DNA from: Bacteroidia bacterium
GTDB taxonomy: Bacteria > Bacteroidota > Bacteroidia > J057
Assembly: GCA_041391665.1 (NCBI GenBank)
Contig: JAWKNO010000002.1
Span: 806,001 to 870,000, forward strand
Reading direction: 5' to 3'
DNA length: 64,000 nt
This document shows, in pieces, positions 16,098-25,093 of this stretch. The notes beneath the pieces were generated by a model. The model was not told the DNA's origin. It worked only from the letters and a program-made list of their open reading frames with translations, and searched no databases. Position 1 is the first letter of the stretch. Each line of letters begins with the position of its first letter. Both the position numbers and the translations under genes were made by a program.

Positions 16098-17090
16098 ATG
16101 AAGGCAATTCTGAACTATCTCTTTGAGCATAACACGCTTACACAGGCTGAATCAAAAGATATTCTGACAAAAATAGCGAAGGGAGGACATTTTAACCCTG
16201 CCCAAATAGCCGCGTTTCTCACTGTTTTTCAGATGCGGAGTATTACTGTAGAAGAGCTTTCGGGTTTTCGCGAAGCGATGCTGGAGTTGTGTATTCCGGT
16301 AGATTTAAGCGATTATGACCCGATAGACCTTTGTGGAACAGGCGGCGACGCGAAAGATACTTTTAACGTCTCTACACTTGCAGCCTTTGTAACGGCTGGT
16401 GCAGGGGTATCTGTGGCCAAACATGGCAACTATGGCGTGTCAAGTGTTTCGGGATCCTCCAATGTCATTGAGTATCTCGGCGGTACATTCACCAATGATT
16501 ATGATACAATCAGGCAACAGATGGACCGGGCAAATATATGTTTTCTCCACGCCCCTCTGTTTCACCCTGCCATGAAGAATGTAGGGCCGATCAGGCGCGA
16601 ACTGGGCATAAAGACCTTTTTTAATATGCTCGGCCCGATGGTGAATCCGTCATTTCCTCAAAAGCAGCTGGTTGGCGTATTTAGTTTGGAATTGGCCCGG
16701 CTGTATGCATATATTTATCATAAGACAGATAAGCAGTTTGTGATTTTGCATGCCATGGATGGATATGATGAGGTTTCCCTGACCGGTAATACCAAGTTGC
16801 TGAGTAATGAGGGGGATGAAATTTTTTCGCCAATGGATCTGGGTTTTCTCAAATGGAACCCGCAAGACTTATTTGGCGGTAAAACCGTAGAAGATGCAGC
16901 CCGTATTTTTATCAAGGTTCTGGATAATCAGGGAACCCGCGCCCAGCAGGAAGTGGTTTTGGCAAATGCCGGACTGGCTATTGGGTGTGCCCGACCTGAG
17001 CTGAGCAGAGTAGAAGCGATTTCTGTTGCCAGAGAATCTCTGGAATCAGGCAATGCCAAAAAATCCTTTCAAAACTTTATAGAAAAATAA
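16098..17090 (+). CDS. trpD: Anthranilate phosphoribosyltransferase
   Basis: 330 residues. It joins anthranilate and PRPP to give phosphoribosyl-anthranilate. The PRPP-binding loop DLCGTGGDAKDTFNVST is intact, as are KHGNYGVSSVSGSSNVIEYLG and the FFNMLGPMVNPS region. The length matches the family. It is separated from trpC by 6 nt, so the two are co-transcribed. Confidence 0.97.
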   Translation: MKAILNYLFEHNTLTQAESKDILTKIAKGGHFNPAQIAAFLTVFQMRSITVEELSGFREAMLELCIPVDLSDYDPIDLCGTGGDAKDTFNVSTLAAFVTAGAGVSVAKHGNYGVSSVSGSSNVIEYLGGTFTNDYDTIRQQMDRANICFLHAPLFHPAMKNVGPIRRELGIKTFFNMLGPMVNPSFPQKQLVGVFSLELARLYAYIYHKTDKQFVILHAMDGYDEVSLTGNTKLLSNEGDEIFSPMDLGFLKWNPQDLFGGKTVEDAARIFIKVLDNQGTRAQQEVVLANAGLAIGCARPELSRVEAISVARESLESGNAKKSFQNFIEK

Positions 17091-17096
17091 ATCCCC

Positions 17097-17915
17097 ATGT
17101 CTATTCTTGACGAAATCCTCGCTAACAAAAAACAGGAAGTTGAAAAAAAACGCCAGCTCTATCCTGTAAAATTACTGGAACAGTCTATATATTTTGACTC
17201 TCCATGTGTTTCCCTCAAAAAGTATATTCTTCGTCCGGATAAGGTCGGTATTATCGCCGAAATTAAACGCCGTTCTCCCAGCGAAAAATCGCTGAATCCT
17301 TATATCAAGGTGGACGAAGTGGCCAACGGGTATATGTATGCCGGTGCTTCAGCGGTTTCTATTCTTACCGACGAAAAATACTTTGGTGGGAAAAATGAAG
17401 ACTTGCAAAAAGTCAGACAGATGATCTATGGTCCGGTACTGCGCAAAGATTTTATTATCGATGAATACCAGATCATCGAAGCGCGTTCGATCGGAGCCGA
17501 TGCCATTTTGCTAATTGCCTCAGCCCTTTATCCGGAGGAAATCAGAAAACTTTCTGCCTTTGCTCATTCGCTCGGTCTGGAAGTATTGCTCGAAGTTCAT
17601 GATGCAATTGAGCTTGACCGCAGTATCAACGACCATGTCGATCTTGTCGGTGTCAACAACCGAAACCTCAAAGAACAGACCATTTCGCTTGATACTTCAC
17701 TGGAATTGCTCGACAAAATACCTGCTGGGTTTGCCCGTATTTCTGAAAGTGGAATCCATACACCAGAAAATGCATTTATGCTCAGGAAAGCCGGGTTTGA
17801 CGGGTTTCTAATCGGTACGCATTTTATGAAAACGCCCAATCCCTCCAAAACCTGTGTGCGCTTTATCCAACAGTTTCGCAAACTTCTGGAAGCAGAAAAA
17901 CAAACTGCCGGATGA
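17097..17915 (+). CDS. trpC: Indole-3-glycerol phosphate synthase
   Basis: 272 residues, TIM barrel. It closes the pyrrole ring of 1-(2-carboxyphenylamino)-1-deoxyribulose 5-phosphate to give indole-3-glycerol phosphate. Characteristic motifs are IIAEIKRRSPSEK, VSILTDEKYFGG, PVLRKDFIIDEYQI, LLEVHDAIELD, VGVNNRNLK and ISESGI. It is not fused to trpF, unlike in enterobacteria. The last codons overlap the trpF start (ATGA), suggesting translational coupling. Confidence 0.97.
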   Translation: MSILDEILANKKQEVEKKRQLYPVKLLEQSIYFDSPCVSLKKYILRPDKVGIIAEIKRRSPSEKSLNPYIKVDEVANGYMYAGASAVSILTDEKYFGGKNEDLQKVRQMIYGPVLRKDFIIDEYQIIEARSIGADAILLIASALYPEEIRKLSAFAHSLGLEVLLEVHDAIELDRSINDHVDLVGVNNRNLKEQTISLDTSLELLDKIPAGFARISESGIHTPENAFMLRKAGFDGFLIGTHFMKTPNPSKTCVRFIQQFRKLLEAEKQTAG

Positions 17916-18550
17916 CGATGAAACTCAAGGTCTGTGGGATGAAATACCGCCCGAATATTGAAATGATCCTTGGACTGGAACCGGATTTTCTGGGGTTTAT
18001 TTTTTTTGAAAAATCGCCCAGAAATGTCGGTGATTCGATACGGCCGGAGTTTGTGCGTTTTATCAATTCTGTAAAAAAAGTAGGTGTTTTTGTGAATGCA
18101 ACACAATCTTTTATAGAAGAAAAGGCCTATGATTTTGGACTCGATATGGTACAACTTCATGGAAATGAATCTCCGGAAATGTGTGATTCTCTCCGAAAGA
18201 CTGGCCTGGAAGTGATCAAGGTGTTTTCGGTGGGGGAGGAAATGGACTTTTCACGACTCAATCCTTATGAATCGGTAGTTGATTATTTTCTTTTTGATAC
18301 CCGCGGAAAAAACCCGGGCGGTAATGGCGTTACCTTTGACTGGGAAATGTTGGCGGAATATACCTTATCCGTTCCCTTTTTTCTCAGTGGGGGAATTGGA
18401 ATCGAAGAACTCCCTTTACTCGCACAATTTTCACATCCCCAACTGTATGCGCTGGATGTCAACAGCCGGTTTGAAGTGCAGCCGGGAGAAAAAGATGTCA
18501 AGAAAGTAAAACTGCTCAAAGAGGAACTATCTACCTCTATGTTTAATTAA
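17912..18550 (+). CDS. trpF: Phosphoribosylanthranilate isomerase
   Basis: 212 residues, TIM barrel. It catalyses the Amadori rearrangement of phosphoribosyl-anthranilate. Motifs: KVCGMKYRPNI with the catalytic Cys, PDFLGFIFFEKSPRN, VGVFVNATQ, VQLHGNESPEM, FDTRGKNPGGNG (catalytic Asp) and FFLSGGIG. ATG 17912 overlaps the trpC stop by 4 nt; ATG 17918 two codons later is an alternative start. A 15-nt gap leads to trpB. Confidence 0.95.
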   Translation: MTMKLKVCGMKYRPNIEMILGLEPDFLGFIFFEKSPRNVGDSIRPEFVRFINSVKKVGVFVNATQSFIEEKAYDFGLDMVQLHGNESPEMCDSLRKTGLEVIKVFSVGEEMDFSRLNPYESVVDYFLFDTRGKNPGGNGVTFDWEMLAEYTLSVPFFLSGGIGIEELPLLAQFSHPQLYALDVNSRFEVQPGEKDVKKVKLLKEELSTSMFN

Positions 18551-18565
18551 TAAATACAGGCAAAG

Positions 18566-19774
18566 ATGGATAAGATAAACACCCAAAGCCTTTATCAGGC
18601 AAATGCACGGGGTTATTATGGTGAATTTGGCGGTGCCTTTATTCCCGAAATGTTGTTTCCCAATGTAGAAGAACTGCGGGAAAATTACCTGGATATTATT
18701 GGCGACTCTGGCTTTCAGGAGGAATTTTATGCATTGCTGAAAGATTATGTAGGAAGACCTACCCCTTTGTATGAAGCCCGACGACTTTCCGCGCTGTATG
18801 GTGCAAGAATTTTTTTGAAAAGAGAAGATCTCAATCATACCGGCGCACACAAGATCAATAATACGCTGGGGCAGATTTTGTTGGCCAAAAGATTGGGTAA
18901 ACACAAAATCATCGCCGAAACAGGTGCCGGGCAACATGGCGTGGCTACAGCTACCGTTTGTGCGCTGATGGGCATGGAATGCATTGTGTATATGGGAGCG
19001 GTCGATATCGAAAGGCAAAAGCCCAATGTCCAGCGAATGAAAATGCTCGGCGCAACGGTCGTTCCGGCCACCAGTGGAAGCCAGACTCTGAAAGATGCGA
19101 CCAACGAAGCGATGCGCCATTGGATCAACCATCCCCGCGACACGCATTATATTATTGGATCAGTGGTCGGTCCACATCCCTATCCCGATATGGTAGCGCG
19201 TTTTCAGTCGGTAATCAGTGAGGAAATGCGCCACCAACTCGCCGAAAAAACCGGTAACCCACTGCCCGATATCGTAATGGCCTGTGTCGGTGGGGGCAGT
19301 AATGCGATGGGTGCATTTTATCATTTTCTCGATGAGCCTTCGGTGCGCCTGGTGGCTGTGGAGGCTGCCGGACACGGATTGGCGTCCGGTCTTTCGGCTG
19401 CGACTACTTACCTGGGAAAGCCTGGTGTGCTTCACGGAAGCAAAACCCTGCTCATGCAGACATTTGATGGCCAGGTTGTAGAACCGCATTCTATTTCTGC
19501 GGGGCTTGATTATCCGGGGATAGGTCCTGTTCATGCGCATTTGTTCTCATCCGGTCGCGCCGGGTTTCAATATGTTACAGATGAAGATGCCGTAACAGCC
19601 GGTTATTTACTCAGTAGGATGGAAGGTATCATTCCTGCACTGGAGTCTGCACATGCCCTGGGCGCATTGCCTCAAATGACCTTTAAACCTGGGGAAGTTG
19701 TTGTCATTAACCTTTCCGGGCGGGGAGACAAAGACCTTGCCACCTACATGAATCATCAACCCAAATCGGAATGA
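18566..19774 (+). CDS. trpB: Tryptophan synthase beta chain
   Basis: 402 residues, PLP enzyme that condenses indole with serine. The pyridoxal-binding Lys is in HTGAHKINNTLGQ; GAGQHGVATATVCAL, the phosphate-binding CVGGGSNAMGAFYHF and the C-terminal NLSGRGDKDL are all intact. The N-terminus YYGEFGGAFIPEML marks the TrpB1 (alpha-dependent) type. Its stop overlaps the trpA start (ATGA), so the two subunits of the complex are likely made together. Confidence 0.98.
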   Translation: MDKINTQSLYQANARGYYGEFGGAFIPEMLFPNVEELRENYLDIIGDSGFQEEFYALLKDYVGRPTPLYEARRLSALYGARIFLKREDLNHTGAHKINNTLGQILLAKRLGKHKIIAETGAGQHGVATATVCALMGMECIVYMGAVDIERQKPNVQRMKMLGATVVPATSGSQTLKDATNEAMRHWINHPRDTHYIIGSVVGPHPYPDMVARFQSVISEEMRHQLAEKTGNPLPDIVMACVGGGSNAMGAFYHFLDEPSVRLVAVEAAGHGLASGLSAATTYLGKPGVLHGSKTLLMQTFDGQVVEPHSISAGLDYPGIGPVHAHLFSSGRAGFQYVTDEDAVTAGYLLSRMEGIIPALESAHALGALPQMTFKPGEVVVINLSGRGDKDLATYMNHQPKSE

Positions 19775-20550
19775 ACAATCGAATCACGAAGCTTTTTCAG
19801 GAAAAAAGCGGAGATATATTATCCATTTTCCTCACTGCCGGATATCCCGGGCTGGAAGATACTGCCCCCCTGATTCAATATCTGGCAAAGGCTGGTGTTG
19901 ACATGATTGAGATCGGCATCCCTTTTTCAGATCCTGTCGCAGATGGCCCAACCATTCAGCAAAGCAATCAGCAGGCACTATATAATGGAATTTCTCTCCC
20001 ATTGTTGTTTGAGCAGATTAAGGACATCCGCAAAACCGTAGATATTCCCCTGTTGCTGATGGGCTATATTAATCCTGTGATACAATATGGGGTGGAAAAC
20101 TTTTGCCATAAAGCAGCTGAAGTCGGGATTGATGGCGTAATTCTGCCTGATCTCCCGATGGATGAATACCTCGAAAACTACCGTTCTTTGTTTGAGTCCT
20201 GTGGACTGTCAAATATTTTCCTGATCACACCTCAGACCAGCGAGGCAAGGATTCGGAAAATAGATGCAGAATCGCAGGGATTTATTTATGTGGTTTCCAC
20301 AGATAGCACGACAGGTAAAACTGACGGTTTTGGACAGGCACAGCTTGAATATTTCGGACGGTTGTCTGCGATGAAACTGAAAAACCCTACACTTGCAGGA
20401 TTTGGTATTTCCGGGCCTGAGAGTTTTCGGATTGCTTCTGACTATAATAAGGGCGCAATTATTGGAAGTGCTTTTATTAAGGCAATTTCTCAGGGTGCAG
20501 ACGAAACAACGGTCCGGACATTTATCAACCAGATCCGCAATGTGTCCTGA
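19771..20550 (+). CDS. trpA: Tryptophan synthase alpha chain
   Basis: 259 residues, TIM barrel. It cleaves indole-3-glycerol phosphate and passes indole to TrpB. The catalytic Glu is in DMIEIGIPFSDPVADGPTIQ and the Asp in GVILPDLPMDEY; FIYVVSTDSTTG replaces the more usual YYVSVTGVTG. The phosphate-binding FGISGPESFR is present. There is no terminator in the 49 bp before the DAHP synthase gene. Confidence 0.96.
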   Translation: MNNRITKLFQEKSGDILSIFLTAGYPGLEDTAPLIQYLAKAGVDMIEIGIPFSDPVADGPTIQQSNQQALYNGISLPLLFEQIKDIRKTVDIPLLLMGYINPVIQYGVENFCHKAAEVGIDGVILPDLPMDEYLENYRSLFESCGLSNIFLITPQTSEARIRKIDAESQGFIYVVSTDSTTGKTDGFGQAQLEYFGRLSAMKLKNPTLAGFGISGPESFRIASDYNKGAIIGSAFIKAISQGADETTVRTFINQIRNVS

Positions 20551-20599
20551 ATGTTATACTGAATAACCCCCAATTATCAGTAATAATTATTAATCAACT

Positions 20600-21619
20600 A
20601 TGATCATTCATTTAGAAAACAAAATCTCTGAGGCCGCTCGTACGGCAATAGAAGAGGAAGTAAAAAAAATTGGCTATAAGGCCCGTGAAGTAAAAACCCA
20701 GGGCGGGCATTATCTGGTCGCAGTAGGCAAAAATGAAATCGATCCCCGCCGCATCGGTTCACTTCCCGGTGTACGCGATATCCACCGGATCAAAGATGAT
20801 TATAAACTGGTTTCGCGTATATGGCGTGTAGATCCTACGGCTATTGATCTGGGTGATGGTGTGGTGATCAAAGAAGGCAGCTTCACCATGATGGCTGGCC
20901 CATGTTCTATCGAAAATGAAACACAGGTCAGAGAAATTATTGCCCACCTTGTAGAGCAGGGAATAAAAATCATGCGTGGCGGGGTGTATAAGCCGCGGAG
21001 TTCTCCCTATTCTTTTCGTGGATTGGGGATAGACGGGCTGCGAATGTGGTCCTCGATTGCGAAAGAATTTGGGATGAAAATCATTACCGAAGTCATGCAA
21101 TCATCTCAAATTGAAGAAATGATGGAATACGTGGATGTCTTCCAGGTAGGAGCCAGAAATACGCAAAATTACAATCTGCTGGACGCTTTGGGGGAGGTCG
21201 ATAAACCCGTACTTCTCAAACGGGGTATTTCCGGAACCATTGAAGAATTGCTTCACTCCGCGGAGTATATTTATTCGGGAGGAAATGAAAAAATCATGCT
21301 TTGCGAACGTGGAATCCGGAATTATGAAAATGCCTACCGAAATGTCATGGATATCAATGCCATTGCAATTCTGAAAGAAAAAACGCATCTTCCCGTAATC
21401 GCTGACCCCTCACATGGGATTGGCATTCGCAATTTTGTGGAACCCGTTGCTTTGGCTGCCATGATGGCGGGTGCCGATGGTGTGATTTATGAGATTCATC
21501 CTGTGCCGGAAAAAGCCGCATCTGATGGCCAGCAGACCCTGAATTTTTATGAATCTGCGGAGCTGATTCGTAAAGCCCGCGCGATGCGTAAACTCATCAA
21601 GGCAGATTTTCAGATATAA
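20600..21619 (+). CDS. aroF: 3-deoxy-7-phosphoheptulonate synthase, type I-beta with N-terminal regulatory domain
   Basis: 339 residues. It makes DAHP from phosphoenolpyruvate and erythrose 4-phosphate, the first step to chorismate. Residues 1-75 form a ferredoxin-like domain (MIIHLENKISEAARTAIEEE) as in the Thermotoga-type I-beta enzymes, where it acts in feedback control by aromatic amino acids. The catalytic barrel contains AGPCSIENETQ, GGVYKPRSSPYSFRG, GARNTQNYNLLDALG, LLKRGISGTIEE, LCERGIRNYE and DPSHGIGIRNFVEPVA. It lies 49 bp after trpA with no visible terminator, so it is probably part of the trp operon and under the same attenuator. Chorismate synthase is encoded separately at 40.5-41.6 kb. 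Confidence 0.93.
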   Translation: MIIHLENKISEAARTAIEEEVKKIGYKAREVKTQGGHYLVAVGKNEIDPRRIGSLPGVRDIHRIKDDYKLVSRIWRVDPTAIDLGDGVVIKEGSFTMMAGPCSIENETQVREIIAHLVEQGIKIMRGGVYKPRSSPYSFRGLGIDGLRMWSSIAKEFGMKIITEVMQSSQIEEMMEYVDVFQVGARNTQNYNLLDALGEVDKPVLLKRGISGTIEELLHSAEYIYSGGNEKIMLCERGIRNYENAYRNVMDINAIAILKEKTHLPVIADPSHGIGIRNFVEPVALAAMMAGADGVIYEIHPVPEKAASDGQQTLNFYESAELIRKARAMRKLIKADFQI

Positions 21620-22057
21620 ATGCGAATGGAGCATCTGCCCGCAATAGACAGTGTATTTATCAAGCTGGAAGTCAACCAGCAGCAATTATTGTATATCAGA
21701 CTGAGCAAATCCGGCGCGATAAATCGCGCCGGTGACGGCTCTCCGGAAGATGCTTCCAGCATGTTTATGGGAAGTAGTCCCGAACCTTTTCTCGAAAGCT
21801 GGCTGGAACTGCTGCATGCCGATATCCTTGAAATCGCAGGCAGATATACCTTTCCCGACCCGAAGGGCGATGTATGTATTCTCACCCTTGCGCTGGAAGG
21901 CCCGGAAACCGATACCGGTTTTGAATTTACTTACGGATCGTTATCCGAAGGTCCTCCGGAGGATATCATAGAGCTGGTCGAAGCGGCGATGGCAATTACT
22001 GACGAATGGTACGAAAACCAGAAGTCTTCGCGCCAGCAAAAGCGCAAAAAAGGATGA
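21620..22057 (+). CDS. Hypothetical protein, 145 aa, directly after the DAHP synthase gene
   Basis: I do not recognise a family. The start codon follows the aroF stop with no gap (TAA then ATG at 21620), so it is almost certainly co-translated with the trp/aro operon. The product is soluble and acidic, with no signal peptide. It has an N-terminal strand-rich part (FIKLEVNQQQLLYIRLSKSG), a central LALEGPETDTGFEFTYG stretch and a basic C-terminal tail (SSRQQKRKKG). Its place at the end of an amino-acid operon suggests a housekeeping or regulatory role, but nothing more can be said. Confidence 0.7.
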   Translation: MRMEHLPAIDSVFIKLEVNQQQLLYIRLSKSGAINRAGDGSPEDASSMFMGSSPEPFLESWLELLHADILEIAGRYTFPDPKGDVCILTLALEGPETDTGFEFTYGSLSEGPPEDIIELVEAAMAITDEWYENQKSSRQQKRKKG

Positions 22058-22116
22058 TTTTTCCCGGGAGAAAAAACTAAATTGCCCCATTCTTTAGAAT
22101 AACTGGAATCTCCCGC

Positions 22117-23280
22117 ATGTTTTCACCCCGCAATATTGCCATACTGGGCTCAACCGGCTCAATCGGTACACAGGCGCTTGATGTCATCAGCCGCTTTCCT
22201 GATTTGTTTAGGCCCGTTGTGCTCACGGCCCATGCCAATGTGGATTTATTGATCCGGCAGGCATTGATTTTTCGCCCTTTACACGTGGTAATTGGCAACC
22301 CCGTACATTATCAGCAACTGAATACCGCATTGGCCGGTACAGGCATTCATACGCATGCCGGAGAGGAGGCACTGGCTGAAACCATGACTTTACCCGAAGT
22401 GGATATGGTATTGACTGCCTGTGTTGGTTTTGCGGGTCTTCGCCCCACTATCCGTGCGATTCAAAGTGGTAAACCCATTGCCCTGGCCAATAAAGAGACG
22501 TTGGTTGTCGCCGGAGAAATCATTACCCGGCTCACAAATCAACACGGCGTCGCGATCATTCCGGTTGACAGTGAACATTCAGCGCTGTTTCAGTGTCTGG
22601 TCGGGGAAACTGGAAATCCGGTAGAAAAGATCTTGCTGACAGCTTCAGGAGGCCCATTCAGAGGGTTTAGCCATGATCAACTGACCAAAGTTACCCCTGC
22701 ACAGGCCCTCAAACATCCCAATTGGGAAATGGGCGCAAAAATTACAATAGATTCAGCTTCTATGATGAATAAAGGACTGGAAGTCATTGAAGCCCGCTGG
22801 CTGTTTGACTTAAGCCCCGAACAAATAGAAGTAGTGGTTCACCCACAGTCTATCATCCATTCGATGGTACAGTTTGAAGATGGCAGTATCAAAGCTCAGA
22901 TGGGATTGCCAGATATGCGCCTTCCTATTCAATACGCACTCGCTTACCCCCAAAGACTAAAGAACCCCTTCCCGAGATTTCATTTTTCCGACTACCCTTC
23001 GCTGACATTTGAAACAGTCGACACATCGGTATTTAAAAACCTTGGACTGGCTTTCCGGGCCATGGAAGAAGGGGGCAATGTACCCTGTATTCTGAATGCT
23101 GCCAATGAAGAAACCAACCGCCTTTTCCGGGAAGGCCGGATCTCCTTTACCCGGTTGGCTGACTTAAATGAGGCTGCGATGGAAAGTGTTCACTTCGTGA
23201 CAAATCCCGATTTGAACGATCTGTTTGAAACCGATATTGCGGCAAGGGAGTGGGTAAACCAACAGTTTGAAACGAAATAA
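22117..23280 (+). CDS. dxr: 1-deoxy-D-xylulose 5-phosphate reductoisomerase
   Basis: 387 residues. It converts 1-deoxy-D-xylulose 5-phosphate to 2-C-methyl-D-erythritol 4-phosphate with NADPH, the committed step of non-mevalonate isoprenoid synthesis. The N-terminal Rossmann motif is GSTGSIGTQALDVI. Other signatures are ALANKETLVVAGEII, PVDSEHSALFQCL (metal-binding Asp and Glu), TASGGPFRG and HPNWEMGAKITIDSASMMNKGLEVIEA (split here only by my quotation limits; the region is continuous around residues 204-230). The length is normal. It lies 59 bp after the operon's last gene and is followed at 14 nt by the GH15-like gene. Confidence 0.97.
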   Translation: MFSPRNIAILGSTGSIGTQALDVISRFPDLFRPVVLTAHANVDLLIRQALIFRPLHVVIGNPVHYQQLNTALAGTGIHTHAGEEALAETMTLPEVDMVLTACVGFAGLRPTIRAIQSGKPIALANKETLVVAGEIITRLTNQHGVAIIPVDSEHSALFQCLVGETGNPVEKILLTASGGPFRGFSHDQLTKVTPAQALKHPNWEMGAKITIDSASMMNKGLEVIEARWLFDLSPEQIEVVVHPQSIIHSMVQFEDGSIKAQMGLPDMRLPIQYALAYPQRLKNPFPRFHFSDYPSLTFETVDTSVFKNLGLAFRAMEEGGNVPCILNAANEETNRLFREGRISFTRLADLNEAAMESVHFVTNPDLNDLFETDIAAREWVNQQFETK

Positions 23281-23293
23281 CAGGAATTTTTTT

Positions 23294-25084
23294 ATGTCAG
23301 AAAAACACACCTACAATTACGGATTAATCGGCAATTGTGCCTACCTCGCGCTCGTTGATACCGAAGCCAATATCGGCTGGTTATGCTGGCCAAAATTTGA
23401 CAGTAGTTTTCTCTTCGGTGGTTTGCTCGATGATGAAAAGGGCGGAGAGTTTTCCATTAAACCTGCAACTGAAAACTATACCTCACATCAATATTATATT
23501 GAAAACACCAATATTCTGGTGACGGAATTTGACTGTGTCGATGGTAAGTTCAAAGTAGTGGATTTTGCCCCCAGGTTTCTGCAGTATGAACGTTATTACA
23601 AGCCATTACTTCTGGGCCGGAGAGTGATTCCCATTCAGGGTACCCCCAGGATCCGGGTAATATGCCGCCCACGTGGCGAATATGGGGAAGTGGTGCCTGA
23701 ATTGTTATTTGGCAGCAGCCACCTCCGCTTTATGGGGCTGGAGCGCCAGGTACGCCTTACCACCAATATTGCGCTCAATTATATTTCGGAGGAAAAGGCT
23801 TTTATCCTCAATGAAAACAAACATCTCGCACTTACCTGGGGCATTCCGTTGGAAGCCGAACTCGAAACTACCCTGGAAACCTTTTACCAGAAAACTAAAC
23901 TCTATTGGCAAAGCTGGGTGAAACGCACTTCCATTGGACAGTTTCACCAGGAAAAGGTAATTCGCTCCGCGCTGGCACTTAAGCTTCACCAGTTTCAGGA
24001 TACCGGTGCCATTATCGCTGCGACCACCACCAGCCTGCCCGAATCACCAGGAAGTACCCGCAACTGGGATTACCGCTATTGCTGGATTCGCGATACGCAT
24101 TACACCCTGAAAGCGCTTACCAACCTTGGGCATTTTACCGAATTGGAACAATATGCGCATTACATCGAAAATATCGCCCTGAATCTGGGGGAAAAAGATC
24201 GGTTTCAACCGTTGTATTCTATCACCGGAGAGGATAAACTGATTGAAAAAATTCTGCCCTTAAAAGGATATAAAAACAATACCCCTGTACGGGTTGGGAA
24301 TCAGGCCTATGAACACATTCAAAATGATGTATACGGACAGGTACTGGTTTCCTTGCTCCCTCTATTTGTAGACAAAAGATTGGTTCAGGAAGACAAACAA
24401 CACCTGCTACCACTCATTATGCGCATTCTCCGGCAGGTGGAGGCTACCATGTCAGAACCCGATGCCGGGTTGTGGGAATTTAGAAATAAATCACAGCTAC
24501 ACGCTTATACGTTTCTTTTTCACTGGGCAGGAAGCCACGCGGCACTCAAAATTGCCCGCCATTTCAATGATGAGGAAATGAAGGCACTGGCTGAAAAATT
24601 GATCAAAGAATCAACGGTTCAACTCGAAAACTGTTTTGATGCCGATCGCGGCGTTTATACCCAGGCCATCGGTACCAAAAATCTTGATGCCAGTTTGCTG
24701 CAATTGGTGACTATGAACTATCTCAATCCGGAAAGTGACCGCGCGCGCTGGCATGTGGAAGCATTGGAGAAAGAACTAAAAACAAAAGAAGGCCTATTTT
24801 TCCGATACAAGCATGCCGATGATTTTGGCGAGCCTGAGACTACTTTTCTGATTTGTGCGTTTTGGTATGTGGAAGCGCTGGCCTGCGTAGGTCGTCTCGA
24901 TGAAGCAATCGAAATATTTGAAAGGCTGGTGGGGTATTCCAACCATCTGGGGCTTCTGAGTGAAGATGTAGATGCTACGGTTGGCAGCCAATGGGGCAAT
25001 TTCCCTCAGGCTTACAGTCATGTGGGACTTGTCAATGCGGCTTTTGCTATTTCAAAGCGGCTGGACACACAGCCATTTTTATAA
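23294..25084 (+). CDS. GH15-family glycoside hydrolase with trehalase-type N-terminal domain
   Basis: The start is placed at ATG 23294 (MSEKHTYNYGLIGN), since an upstream frame overlaps dxr. The 596-residue cytosolic protein has no signal peptide. Residues 1-200 match the trehalase-like N-terminal domain (YGLIGNCAYLALVD, IGWLCWPKFDSS) and residues 215-590 the GH15 (alpha/alpha)6 barrel (STRNWDYRYCWIRDTHYTLKA, catalytic-type GLWEFRN, and LLSEDVDATVGSQWGNFPQAYSHVG). Members act on trehalose or alpha-glucans; the exact substrate cannot be fixed from sequence. The catalytic acid candidate is Glu in GLWEFR, and the second Glu in GLLSEDVD. It probably shares a transcript with dxr and the secreted LamG protein, with no evident metabolic link. 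Confidence 0.9.
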   Translation: MSEKHTYNYGLIGNCAYLALVDTEANIGWLCWPKFDSSFLFGGLLDDEKGGEFSIKPATENYTSHQYYIENTNILVTEFDCVDGKFKVVDFAPRFLQYERYYKPLLLGRRVIPIQGTPRIRVICRPRGEYGEVVPELLFGSSHLRFMGLERQVRLTTNIALNYISEEKAFILNENKHLALTWGIPLEAELETTLETFYQKTKLYWQSWVKRTSIGQFHQEKVIRSALALKLHQFQDTGAIIAATTTSLPESPGSTRNWDYRYCWIRDTHYTLKALTNLGHFTELEQYAHYIENIALNLGEKDRFQPLYSITGEDKLIEKILPLKGYKNNTPVRVGNQAYEHIQNDVYGQVLVSLLPLFVDKRLVQEDKQHLLPLIMRILRQVEATMSEPDAGLWEFRNKSQLHAYTFLFHWAGSHAALKIARHFNDEEMKALAEKLIKESTVQLENCFDADRGVYTQAIGTKNLDASLLQLVTMNYLNPESDRARWHVEALEKELKTKEGLFFRYKHADDFGEPETTFLICAFWYVEALACVGRLDEAIEIFERLVGYSNHLGLLSEDVDATVGSQWGNFPQAYSHVGLVNAAFAISKRLDTQPFL

Positions 25085-25093
25085 TTATTATCT

